6,883 bases of DNA from the NCBI GenBank assembly GCA_012797915.1, contig JAAZOE010000306.1:1-6883 (forward strand), given 5' to 3'. The notes under the pieces are model-generated. The model saw only the letters and a list, made by a program, of their open reading frames with translations. It was not told the origin of the DNA and made no database searches. This DNA comes from Candidatus Zixiibacteriota bacterium. Its GTDB lineage: Bacteria > Zixibacteria > MSB-5A5 > GN15 > JAAZOE01. Position numbers and translations under genes: made by a program. Below are positions 1-6,414 of this stretch, one piece after another. The number at the start of each line of letters is the position of its first letter. Positions within the stretch are counted from its first letter, which is position 1.

Positions 1-1961
1 AAGGCCGACGCATACCCGAACATTTCCATCAGCGGCACGGTGCCGTTGATTTTCTGCGATCCCTTGCGGTGCCGGCGCATGTTGTCGATTTTCCCGCGGC
101 GGCGATGAAGGTCGCCGTTGATGTCGCCGAGATACTCATCCGGCGTGTTGACCTCGATCTTCATGATTGGTTCCAGCAGTTTCGGAGCGGCCTTGTGGAT
201 GATTTCCCGCAAGGCCTGGGCGGTGCAGAGACGGAAGGCCATTTCGCTGGAATCGACCTCGTGATACCCGCCGTCCAACAGGACGAATTTCACGTCGACC
301 ATCGGGTATCCGGCGACCAGACCCTTGGCGGCCGTGTCGAGGAATCCTTTATTGATGGCCGGGATATATTCGCGGGGGATGTTGCCGCCCCGGACATAAT
401 CGACGAACTCCAATCCTTTGCCCGGATTTGGCTCGATGCGGAATTCGATATGGGCATATTGTCCCTTGCCGCCGGTTTGTTTCTTGTACCGATATTCGCA
501 ACGGGCGTCGGTGGTGATCGTTTCCCGGAAAGCCACCGCCGGGGCGCCGACGACGACATCGACGCTATGTTCGGTCTTCAGGCGATCGACCACGATCTCC
601 AGATGCAGTTCCCCCATGCCGGAGATGATCGTTTCCTCGGTTTCTTCATCGAACCGGACGCGGAAGGAAGGGTCTTCCAACGCCAGCTTCCCCAGCGCCG
701 CGCCGAGTTTCTCCCGGTTTTCCTTACCCGCCGGATCAATCCGCATATCGAGGACGGTATCGGGGTAATGGATGTTTTCCAGGAGGATCGGACTCGCCTC
801 GTCGCAGAGCGTATCACCGGTGGTGGTGTATTTCAAGCCCACCAGGGCGGCGATGTCGCCGGCTCGCACTTCGCCGATTTCCTTGCGTTCATCGGCGTGG
901 ATTTGCAGGATTCGTCCGATCCGCTCCCGTTTGCCCTTGGTGGCATTAAATATGTAACTGCCGGCTTTCAGCTCGCCGGAATAGACCCGGATGAAGGTCT
1001 GCTGGCCCACGTAAGGATCGGTGATGATTTTGAAGGCCAAAGATGCAAAGGGACTCTGGGGCGACGGTTTGCGCACGACGGCTTTGGCCGGGTCATTGGC
1101 GTCGACCCCATCGATGATACCCCGGTCGACCGGGGAGGGAAGATAATCCACCACCGCATCGAGCAGGGGCTGAATCCCCTTGTTCTTGAAGGCCGTGCCG
1201 CAGAACACCGGCGTGATCAAAAGCTTCGTGACGGCGTGACGGGCGGCATGCTTGATATCCTCGACCGAAATCGACTCCTCGTTCAGATACTTGCCCATCA
1301 GCGTTTCGTCCACTTCCGCCAGACGGACGACCAGATTTTCGCGCAATTCCACCGCCTGCGCCCGAAGATCGACGGGGATGTCGCCGTGTACCACCTCTAT
1401 TCCCTTATGCGTAACCAGGGACATGGTCAGCAGGTCGATCACCCCTTCGTAGTCGGCCTCGCGGCCGACCGGAAGCTGAAACGGGACGGCGTTGGCGCCC
1501 AGCATGTCGTTCATCATCGCGATGGTGTGGAAGAAGTCGGCGCCGGGACGGTCCATTTTGTTGATGAAAGCGATCCGGGGGACCTTGTATCGGTCGGCCT
1601 GGTGCCAGACCGTCTCACTCTGCGGTTCCACTCCGCCGACGGCGCAGAAGACCATGACGATGCCGTCGAGCACCCGCAACGATCGTTCCACTTCCAGGGT
1701 GAAATCGATATGGCCGGGGGTGTCGATGATGTTGATCTGGTGTTTCTTCCAGGCGGTTGAAATTGCCGCCGAGGAGATGGTGATGCCCCGCTCCTGCTCC
1801 TGCTTCATGAAATCCATCACCGCCTGGCCGTTATGGACCTCGCCCATCTTGTGGGTCGTGCCGGTGAAAAAGAGGATGCGTTCCGTGGTCGTAGTCTTGC
1901 CGGCGTCGATATGGGCCACGATGCCGATATTGCGGGTCGTCTGTAAAGAAGAATGATTCAT
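1..1961 (-). CDS. fusA: Translation elongation factor G, 3' end outside the window
   Basis: EF-G is the GTPase that drives tRNA-mRNA translocation on the ribosome and, with RRF, recycles ribosomes. Translating the minus strand from the ATG at 1961 gives 653 uninterrupted residues to the window edge. The G domain shows AHIDAGKTT (Lys22 in the P-loop), switch I with QEQERGITI (54-62), DTPGHID (80-86, catalytic His84) and NKMD (134-137), then CGTAFKNKG from Cys254. Domain IV has the GGKGQYAH segment, and the end reaches the conserved PLMEMFGYA. Family length is about 690-705 aa, so roughly 35-50 C-terminal residues are missing. The start is supported by AAGGA 5 nt upstream. The motif VFCAVGGVEPQSETVWHQAD recalls EF-G variants often annotated fusA2, so it may be a second EF-G rather than the str-operon copy. 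No rpsL, rpsG or tuf lies upstream; the gene has its own promoter. Confidence 0.97.
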   Translation of the reverse strand, partial: MNHSSLQTTRNIGIVAHIDAGKTTTTERILFFTGTTHKMGEVHNGQAVMDFMKQEQERGITISSAAISTAWKKHQINIIDTPGHIDFTLEVERSLRVLDGIVMVFCAVGGVEPQSETVWHQADRYKVPRIAFINKMDRPGADFFHTIAMMNDMLGANAVPFQLPVGREADYEGVIDLLTMSLVTHKGIEVVHGDIPVDLRAQAVELRENLVVRLAEVDETLMGKYLNEESISVEDIKHAARHAVTKLLITPVFCGTAFKNKGIQPLLDAVVDYLPSPVDRGIIDGVDANDPAKAVVRKPSPQSPFASLAFKIITDPYVGQQTFIRVYSGELKAGSYIFNATKGKRERIGRILQIHADERKEIGEVRAGDIAALVGLKYTTTGDTLCDEASPILLENIHYPDTVLDMRIDPAGKENREKLGAALGKLALEDPSFRVRFDEETEETIISGMGELHLEIVVDRLKTEHSVDVVVGAPAVAFRETITTDARCEYRYKKQTGGKGQYAHIEFRIEPNPGKGLEFVDYVRGGNIPREYIPAINKGFLDTAAKGLVAGYPMVDVKFVLLDGGYHEVDSSEMAFRLCTAQALREIIHKAAPKLLEPIMKIEVNTPDEYLGDINGDLHRRRGKIDNMRRHRKGSQKINGTVPLMEMFGYASA

Positions 1962-2110
1962 CCGTTTCCTTTTCGTCTCCAGCGTCGCGCCGACAGGTTC
2001 CGGAAGGAACCCTCGTCCGCGTATTGTCATCACCTGAAGTTGCCGTCGAACGACGGCCCAAGACCAGAGTGAGACCGTACGTGCCCAAGCCATATCTTCG
2101 GTTTGGCAGG
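1962..2110 (-). other. fusA 5' leader with three short hairpins
   Basis: The gap between fusA and the ychF-like gene holds no convincing ORF. From the predicted start site near 2110, the leader is about 150 nt. Three perfect inverted repeats lie in it, in transcript order. The first is GCCGTC-GTTC-GACGGC (2057-2042). The second is GGTTCC-TTCC-GGAACC (2011-1996). The third is GTCG-GCG-CGAC (1994-1984). None is followed by a T-run, so they do not look like intrinsic terminators. The last hairpin ends about a dozen nt before the Shine-Dalgarno. A regulatory role, such as control of translation or mRNA stability, is inference only. Confidence 0.45.
1967..1971 (-). promoter_or_regulatory. Ribosome binding site of fusA
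   Basis: The minus strand reads AAAAGGAAACGG directly before ATG. AAGGA is spaced 5 nt from the start codon, which fixes the EF-G start at 1961. Confidence 0.75.
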
Positions 2111-2116
2111 CCGACT

Positions 2117-2144
2117 AATGTAGCCTAAAACGCGAAAATGTCAA
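2117..2144 (-). promoter_or_regulatory. Sigma70-type promoter of fusA
   Basis: The minus strand has a perfect -35 TTGACA (2144-2139), a 16-nt spacer and a -10 TACATT (2122-2117, 4 of 6 consensus positions with the key TA..T retained). The predicted start site is near 2110. It lies about 60 nt after the ychF-like stop codon, so fusA is probably an independent unit. Confidence 0.75.
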
Positions 2145-2205
2145 GCAAGTTCCGCGGCGGAAAGGGGAAAATCCGCCCCCGGTATTCGACCGGCGCCGAA
2201 CCTGT

Positions 2206-3264
2206 TCAGATATTGAACCGGAAAAGGATGATATCGCCGTCGGCGACGATATAGTCTTTGCCTTCCACCCGAAATTTCCCGGCCTCTTTGGCGGCGCGTT
2301 CGGAACCATACTTTTCGAAATCGGCATAACTGACCACCTCAGCCCGAATAAATCCCCGCTCGATATCGCTGTGGATCGCTCCGGCGGCCTTGCGGGCGTG
2401 TGTCCCCTTGCGGATGGTCCAGGCGCGCCCTTCCGGCTCGCCGACGGTGAAGAAAACGATCAGCCCCACCAGGCTGTATGATTTCTGGATGAGAAGCTCC
2501 ATCGCCGGGCGGTCGATCCCCAGATCGGCCAAGAATGCGGCTCGGTCATCGGAGGCCAGCGCGGCCAGTTCCATCTCTATCTTGCCGCAGAGAGCGACCG
2601 TCTCCCGGCCGCCGGGAATGGTCAGATCGGCGAACTGCGACAGCCATTTATCCTGGGCGCCGATATCGCTTTCGGCGGTATTCAGGACGATCAGAAGCGG
2701 TTTCAAAGACAATAGACTATATTTGGTGATTGCGCGAAGAGCGTCGTCGTCCAGTCCCCCCTGCGACAACGGGCGGCCGTCCTCAAGACAGGCCAAACAG
2801 GACTTCAGGACCTCGCCTTCATGCATCGCCTCCTGATCGCCGGTCAACTGCGCGGTGCGGACTTTCTTTTCGAGATTGCGTTCGATGATGACCTGGTCGG
2901 AGAGAATCATCTCTTCGTTGAACAGGTTGAAATGTTTGCGCGGCGAACAATCGGGGGAGAAGCAGTCGATGACCACCATCAGGGCGTCGGCGTACTTGAC
3001 GTCTTCCGGCATCTCGATCGTCGTCGCCCCGGCTTCCTTGCCCTTGCCGGAAAAGGCCGAGATGTCGATATATTCGATTTCGGCGTGGGTGATTTTTTTC
3101 GGGTTGACCGATTCGCAGAGCTTTTCCAGGCGGTCATCGGGGACCTTGATCACGGCCCGATGAGATGCCTTACTGTAGTCGCCGACCGCCTCGGTCTTGC
3201 CGGCGGCGGCATTGAACACGGTGGTCTTGCCCGACTGGGGCAGGCCGATGATGGCTATCTTCAC
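2206..3264 (-). CDS. ychF: Divergent YchF/OLA1-type P-loop NTPase
   Basis: YchF proteins are ribosome-associated Obg-family NTPases that often prefer ATP; their exact role is unsettled. This 352-aa protein (usual length about 363) has a P-loop GLPQSGKT (7-14), an NTAE motif (195-198) matching the YchF-type NxxE that replaces NKxD, and a C-terminal TGS-like/DUF933 domain (about 268-352) with strongly conserved RAWTI, AAGAIHSD, RGFIRAE, EAGK, EGKDYIV and FRFN. It is odd at the N-terminus: G1 reads PQSGKT instead of PNVGKS, and the G3 region is DISA (67-70) in place of DIAG, followed by a shortened version of the usual glycine-rich stretch. It is therefore a divergent member, possibly a paralogue of a standard YchF elsewhere. 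The start is GTG at 3264; its GTGA overlaps the nfo stop by 4 nt, which implies translational coupling, and GAAGGGA lies upstream as Shine-Dalgarno. The family call is firm; biochemical equivalence to E. coli YchF is not. Confidence 0.9.
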   Translation of the reverse strand: MKIAIIGLPQSGKTTVFNAAAGKTEAVGDYSKASHRAVIKVPDDRLEKLCESVNPKKITHAEIEYIDISAFSGKGKEAGATTIEMPEDVKYADALMVVIDCFSPDCSPRKHFNLFNEEMILSDQVIIERNLEKKVRTAQLTGDQEAMHEGEVLKSCLACLEDGRPLSQGGLDDDALRAITKYSLLSLKPLLIVLNTAESDIGAQDKWLSQFADLTIPGGRETVALCGKIEMELAALASDDRAAFLADLGIDRPAMELLIQKSYSLVGLIVFFTVGEPEGRAWTIRKGTHARKAAGAIHSDIERGFIRAEVVSYADFEKYGSERAAKEAGKFRVEGKDYIVADGDIILFRFNI

Positions 3265-4124
3265 TTCGTCCCTTTCTTCCCTTTGATAAGCGACCGCAGA
3301 ATTTTAAGGTTGGCGATATCCTCGGCGGCCGACTCCTTCGGCGTTTCCAGAATCATCGGGACCCGGGTCAGCCGTCGGTCGTTCAGGAAATACCCGAAGA
3401 CTTCCCTGCCGATTTCGCCGTCGCCGATATGCTGGTGCCGGTCCACCCGGCTGCCGGATCCCTTCATCGAGTCGTTCATATGGATGATGCGCAGGCGGTC
3501 GATTCCCAGGATGGACTCAAATTGCTTCATGGTGGCCCTGTATTCACTCTCGGTCGAGATCGGATATCCGGCGGCGAAGATGTGGCAGGTATCGAGACAG
3601 ACGCCCGTGCGGTCTTTATTCTCCACGAGATCGATAATCTCGGCCAGCTGTTCAAAGCGGTATCCGAGGTTGGTCCCCTGGCCGGCGGTGGTTTCCAGAC
3701 AGACCGTCACCTTGCCGTCGGGGTCGGACGCAAACATCCGATTGAACGCATCGGCGATTCGCTTGAGCCCCGCGCTTTCTCCCGAGCCGACATGCGAACC
3801 CGGATGCATCACCAAATTGGGAATATCGAGGAGGTCGCACCGGTGCATTTCCTCGAAAAAGGCATCATACGATTTTTGGAACAGGGCCGGATCGGGGGAG
3901 GCGAGGTTGATCAGGTAGCTGTCATGGGCGCAGGCAACCGTCACGCCGGTTTCCTCTTGGGCCTTGTGGAAAAGCGCTGCGTCCTCATCGGTCAGCGGCT
4001 TTGCCCGCCACTGGTTGGAGGACTTGGTGAAAATCTGGACCACATCGCAGGTGGCCTCTTTACCGTTATAGGGGGCGTTATACACCCCGCCGGAAATCGA
4101 AACATGGGCGCCGAGCGGCGGCAT
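3261..4124 (-). CDS. nfo: Endonuclease IV (AP endonuclease)
   Basis: This Zn-dependent TIM-barrel enzyme incises DNA 5' of abasic sites and trims blocked 3' ends in base-excision repair. The 287-aa product matches the family length (about 280-290). All nine expected metal ligands can be placed: His67 (AHDSYLINL), His107 (MHPGSH), Glu144 (LETTAGQG), Asp178 and His181 (CLDTCH), His215 (IHMNDS), Asp228 and His230 (VDRHQHIG), and Glu260 (ILETP). The open frame runs upstream to 4253, but the extra 43 residues do not resemble the family. The ATG at 4124 has an excellent AAGGAG 8 nt upstream and begins MPPLGAHVSISGG, the typical N-terminus. It is the first gene of an operon with the ychF-like gene, overlapping it by 4 nt. 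Confidence 0.97.
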   Translation of the reverse strand: MPPLGAHVSISGGVYNAPYNGKEATCDVVQIFTKSSNQWRAKPLTDEDAALFHKAQEETGVTVACAHDSYLINLASPDPALFQKSYDAFFEEMHRCDLLDIPNLVMHPGSHVGSGESAGLKRIADAFNRMFASDPDGKVTVCLETTAGQGTNLGYRFEQLAEIIDLVENKDRTGVCLDTCHIFAAGYPISTESEYRATMKQFESILGIDRLRIIHMNDSMKGSGSRVDRHQHIGDGEIGREVFGYFLNDRRLTRVPMILETPKESAAEDIANLKILRSLIKGKKGTK

Positions 4125-4132
4125 ACGACTAT

Positions 4133-4138
4133 CTCCTT
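4133..4138 (-). promoter_or_regulatory. Strong Shine-Dalgarno of nfo
   Basis: The minus strand reads AAAAGGAGATAGTCGT before ATG. AAGGAG sits 8 nt from the start and decides for 4124 over the longer open frame. Confidence 0.85.
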
Positions 4139-4149
4139 TTGTACCGGCG

Positions 4150-4177
4150 AATATACAGCAAATACGGCCCCAGGCAA
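4150..4177 (-). promoter_or_regulatory. Promoter of the nfo-ychF operon
   Basis: The -35 TTGCCT (4177-4172, 4 of 6 matches) and -10 TATATT (4155-4150, 5 of 6) are separated by 16 nt on the minus strand. The predicted start site is near 4143, giving a leader of about 20 nt that includes the nfo Shine-Dalgarno. The rest of the rex-nfo gap (4178-4308) shows no gene and no T-tailed terminator. Confidence 0.65.
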
Positions 4178-4308
4178 GTGGTATTGAAAACCAAACGACG
4201 GTTGAATATGAGGTGCCGGAACTATATGTCCTGCTGTTTGGCGGGTGGCCCACCCTTCAGTGTGGGGAAAACTACGTCACGGACTCGATGGTCGATTTTG
4301 GGATGAAC

Positions 4309-4965
4309 TCATTCCGCCGGGGGACGGCGGTTGGTCAGCGTGAACGACAGATACTCCAGTTCCATCGACATGTTCTCGGTCCGCAAATACACGTCCGGTG
4401 GAACTTGCAGATTGATCGGCGCGAAATTCAAAATTGCCTTGATCCCGGCGGCCACGACTTCATCCACGATGTATTGAGCCACGATCGCCGGCACCGCCAG
4501 GATCACAATTTCGATATGATGCTCGCGTAGCAGGCGAGCCATCTCGCGGATATCGGACACGATCAGCCCCTTGTGGTTGGAACCGATCTTGCGCTGATCA
4601 TTGTCAAAAATCAGCTTGATGATGAAACCCTGCTTCTGGAATTCCTTGTACGACACCAAAGCCGAGCCGATGTTCCCGACGCCGACCATGGCCACGTTCC
4701 AGACCCGGTTGACCCCCAAGATCTCGGAAATCTGCTGCTTCAGTTCCGAGACCGGGTATCCCAGCCCGCGGGTACCGAATGAGCCAAAGAAGGAGAGGTC
4801 CTTGCGGACCTGGGCCGGAGTCAGTTTTTCCCGCCGGGCCAGTTCCTTGGAGGATATCGTTTCCTGATTTTCCTTTTCCAGCAGGGACAGGGCGCGGTAG
4901 TAGAGCGACAACCGTTTGATGGTTGACTCCGAGATTTTTCGTTTGCCGTCGCTTTTTTTAACCAT
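4309..4965 (-). CDS. rex: Redox-sensing transcriptional repressor Rex
   Basis: Rex is a dimeric repressor that reads the NADH/NAD+ ratio. NAD+ or the apo form favours operator binding, while NADH releases DNA and derepresses fermentation and respiration genes. The 218-aa protein has an N-terminal winged helix (about 10-80) with the signature VRKDLSFFGSFGTRGLGY (53-70), a Rossmann fold with GVGNIG (95-100), FDND (120-123) after the second strand, and the conserved ILNFAP region (178-183) followed by a C-terminal helix with MELEYLSF. The ATG at 4965 is the only reasonable start: no ATG, GTG or TTG codon lies between it and the upstream in-frame stop. It has no good Shine-Dalgarno; AGGGTGG is too far away and could pair into a CCCTG/CAGGG hairpin (4982-5000). 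A 16-bp Rex-type operator lies 37 nt upstream, so autoregulation is expected. Confidence 0.97.
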   Translation of the reverse strand: MVKKSDGKRKISESTIKRLSLYYRALSLLEKENQETISSKELARREKLTPAQVRKDLSFFGSFGTRGLGYPVSELKQQISEILGVNRVWNVAMVGVGNIGSALVSYKEFQKQGFIIKLIFDNDQRKIGSNHKGLIVSDIREMARLLREHHIEIVILAVPAIVAQYIVDEVVAAGIKAILNFAPINLQVPPDVYLRTENMSMELEYLSFTLTNRRPPAE

Positions 4966-5002
4966 CAGCGTAAACCCGCCACCCTGTCCGCATATCAGGG
5001 CA

Positions 5003-5018
5003 TGTGAAACCTTTCACA
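5003..5018. promoter_or_regulatory. Rex operator (ROP site)
   Basis: TGTGAAACCTTTCACA is a 7+2+7 inverted repeat (TGTGAAA/TTTCACA) with the same half-sites and length as the known Rex consensus TGTGAA(N4)TTCACA. On the minus strand it extends to TTGTGAAA. It sits just downstream of a candidate -10 and upstream of rex, where bound Rex would block initiation or elongation. The match is seen directly; function rests on the known family and the adjacent rex gene. Confidence 0.85.
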
Positions 5019-5019
5019 A

Positions 5020-5049
5020 TAAGAACGTAACCGGGAGGGCAATCGTCAA
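5020..5049 (-). promoter_or_regulatory. Candidate proximal rex promoter abutting the Rex operator
   Basis: TTGACG (5049-5044) and TTCTTA (5025-5020) are spaced 18 nt on the minus strand. A run of eight A residues just upstream could act as an UP-like element. The -35 is good and the -10 weak. The predicted start site would fall inside the operator, the classical layout for repression. Confidence 0.45.
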
Positions 5050-5094
5050 GCTTTTTTTTAGGCCGGAGCCTGCCCCTCCCGCCCTATCCTATGA

Positions 5095-5122
5095 AATATA
5101 AGGCCTTAAGCGGCGAGGTCAA
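5095..5122 (-). promoter_or_regulatory. Candidate distal promoter for rex
   Basis: TTGACC (5122-5117, 5 of 6) and TATATT (5100-5095, 5 of 6) are spaced 16 nt, the same spacing as the nfo and fusA promoters. The predicted start is near 5088, giving a leader of about 120 nt that contains the Rex operator about 70 nt downstream, where Rex could act as a roadblock. By sequence it is the stronger of the two rex promoters. Confidence 0.55.
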
Positions 5123-5138
5123 TCTTCGTGTGGGTGGC

Positions 5139-5219
5139 AGGTGTCGTCCCCGTTGTGTCCCAAGGGCGACAAAAATGCCTGCATTTTCGGGGAAGAATGA
5201 CCCGCGGGGCTTTCCACCT
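5139..5219. repeat. Compact multi-hairpin intergenic element, unknown nature
   Basis: Read on the plus strand, the segment is bounded by AGGTG (5139-5143) and CACCT (5215-5219). Inside lie a stem GTCG(T)CCC/GGGCGAC (5143-5150 with 5164-5170, one bulged T), a perfect 7-bp stem AAAATGC-CT-GCATTTT (5172-5187), and a weaker GGAAG/CTTTCC pairing (5191-5195 with 5210-5215, one bulge) enclosing CCCGCGGG (5201-5208). No long ORF or classic T-tailed terminator is present, although the minus strand has five T residues at the edge of the middle stem. It could be a dispersed repeat, a structured RNA or the alr terminator region. I cannot choose between these. Confidence 0.4.
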
Positions 5220-5238
5220 ATTGGGGGATTCTTTATCT

Positions 5239-6384
5239 TTATACCACCTGACGGGGGATGAGCGGAGAGAGGCGGGATAAAACCTCATAATTGATCGACT
5301 GACACCAGCCGGCATGGGTATCGGCCGTGATCTGCTCTTTGCCGTCGGTCCCGATAATCGTGACCGTGTCATAGACCTTGACGCCGGGAATATCCGTGAT
5401 GTCAATCATCGTTAGATTCATGCAGATGCGGCCGCGAATCGGAGCGCGCTTCCCTTTGACCAGGACATATCCCAGGTTGGACAGGCGGCGGTCGAAACCA
5501 TCGCAGTACCCGACCGGGATGATGGCGATTGTCGATCGGGTGCTGGTACGGTAGGTGCAGCCATACCCGACAAAACTGTCTGCTTCGACCGTCTTGATCT
5601 GCGTGATCCGGCTGTACCACGACAGCGCCGGTTTCAAAATCGAATTTCGGCCGCCTTCCAGTTTATAGGAGACATAGGTTTCCTTCGACGGCCAGTAACC
5701 GTACAGCGCTATCCCCGGACGAACCAGGTCGAAATAGGTGTCCTTGAACAACAATAAGGCCGCGGAGCAGGCGGTATGACGCCGATACTGAACGATTCCT
5801 TTGGCTTTCAGCTGCTCCACCAGCGCCTTGAACCGGTCGAGCTGATACATGGCATAGGTATGGTCGGTGGTGTCCTCGATGTTGGCGAAATGGGTCGAGG
5901 CTCCCTCGACTTTCAGTTCCGGGTACTTCTTCAGGACGGTCGCCGCGCGGTCGAGTTCCTTGCGGTTGAATCCCTGACGATTGGTTCCGGTCTCCAGTTT
6001 GATATGGACCCGGGCGGCCGTCTTCGAACGACGGCACAACCTCCCCAGACTCTCGATAAAGCCGATATCGAACACGGTCGGTTCGATATCCAGCCGCAGG
6101 ACGGCATCGATATCTTCGGGAGCGATGCCGCCGACCAGAAGGATTTTCCGGTCCCATCCCGCCTCGCGGGCGGCTTCGGCCTCCAATGTCGAATGAAGGG
6201 CCAGATACTCCACCGGGCTGTCCATCAGAATCGCGGTCATTTCGGCCAGACCGTGGCCGTAGCCGTTGGCCTTAACCGCCGCGGCCAGGGCGACTTTTGT
6301 TCCGGCCAGACGGCCGAGGTTGCGGACGTTGGCCAGGATGGTCTTGCGGTCTATGTCGATCCAGGTCAGGTGTTTCATACGCAT
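5239..6384 (-). CDS. alr: Alanine racemase (PLP-dependent)
   Basis: Alr converts L-alanine to D-alanine for peptidoglycan, in the cytoplasm. The 381-aa protein has the usual length and two domains: an N-terminal PLP barrel with VKANGYGHG (Lys38 binds PLP) and VHIKLETGTNRQGF (Lys129 and Arg136, equivalents of the carbamylated Lys and the PLP-contacting Arg), and a C-terminal beta domain with FVGYGCTY (Tyr274, second catalytic base), VGYCDGFDRRLSN (291-303) and GRICMNLTMID. In that last motif Asn323 replaces the more common Asp of CMDQ. The start is ATG 6384 (or ATG 6378); an in-frame TAG at 6405-6403 rules out a longer N-terminus. There is no Shine-Dalgarno: the start is preceded directly by the T-tract of the upstream terminator. 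A candidate promoter overlaps that terminator. Confidence 0.96.
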   Translation of the reverse strand: MRMKHLTWIDIDRKTILANVRNLGRLAGTKVALAAAVKANGYGHGLAEMTAILMDSPVEYLALHSTLEAEAAREAGWDRKILLVGGIAPEDIDAVLRLDIEPTVFDIGFIESLGRLCRRSKTAARVHIKLETGTNRQGFNRKELDRAATVLKKYPELKVEGASTHFANIEDTTDHTYAMYQLDRFKALVEQLKAKGIVQYRRHTACSAALLLFKDTYFDLVRPGIALYGYWPSKETYVSYKLEGGRNSILKPALSWYSRITQIKTVEADSFVGYGCTYRTSTRSTIAIIPVGYCDGFDRRLSNLGYVLVKGKRAPIRGRICMNLTMIDITDIPGVKVYDTVTIIGTDGKEQITADTHAGWCQSINYEVLSRLSPLIPRQVV

Positions 6385-6386
6385 AC

Positions 6387-6414
6387 AAAAAGCGCGGGTT
6401 GGCTATTCCCGCGC
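6387..6414 (-). terminator. Rho-independent terminator of the ferritin-like gene
   Basis: The minus strand has a perfect 7-bp GC stem, GCGCGGG (6414-6408) and CCCGCGC (6398-6392), with a 9-nt loop and a T5 tract (6391-6387). It begins 41 nt after the TAG stop of the ferritin-like gene and ends 2 nt before the alr ATG. Confidence 0.88.

Noticed and set aside
69..1760. A 563-codon plus-strand open frame
   Set aside because: It is exactly antisense to EF-G, whose minus-strand translation carries every family motif. The open antisense frame follows from GC-rich codon usage, and its protein is not recognisable.
2150..2200. Inverted repeats after the ychF-like gene (GGCGGA/TCCGCC and CCGGT/ACCGG) as a terminator
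   Set aside because: Short stems, a 10-nt loop in the first, and no T-tract; the sequence runs directly into the fusA -35 box.
2821..3918. A 365-codon plus-strand open frame across the ychF/nfo junction
   Set aside because: It lies antisense to two well-supported genes, has no recognisable domain, and the opposite strand shows all endonuclease IV ligands and YchF motifs.
4125..4253. N-terminal extension of endonuclease IV by 43 residues
   Set aside because: It runs through the promoter and Shine-Dalgarno, is unlike the family, and the ATG at 4124 gives the typical N-terminus.
4243..4255. Palindrome gggtggcccaccc downstream of rex as a terminator
   Set aside because: On the minus strand it is followed by GCCAAACAG with no T-run, and the loop is too small for a standard terminator. 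At most a weak hairpin.
5091..5261. A 56-codon plus-strand frame (starts MKYKALSGEV) in the alr-rex gap
   Set aside because: No Shine-Dalgarno, no recognisable family, overlap with the alr 3' end, and it is composed largely of the hairpin element. More likely noncoding.
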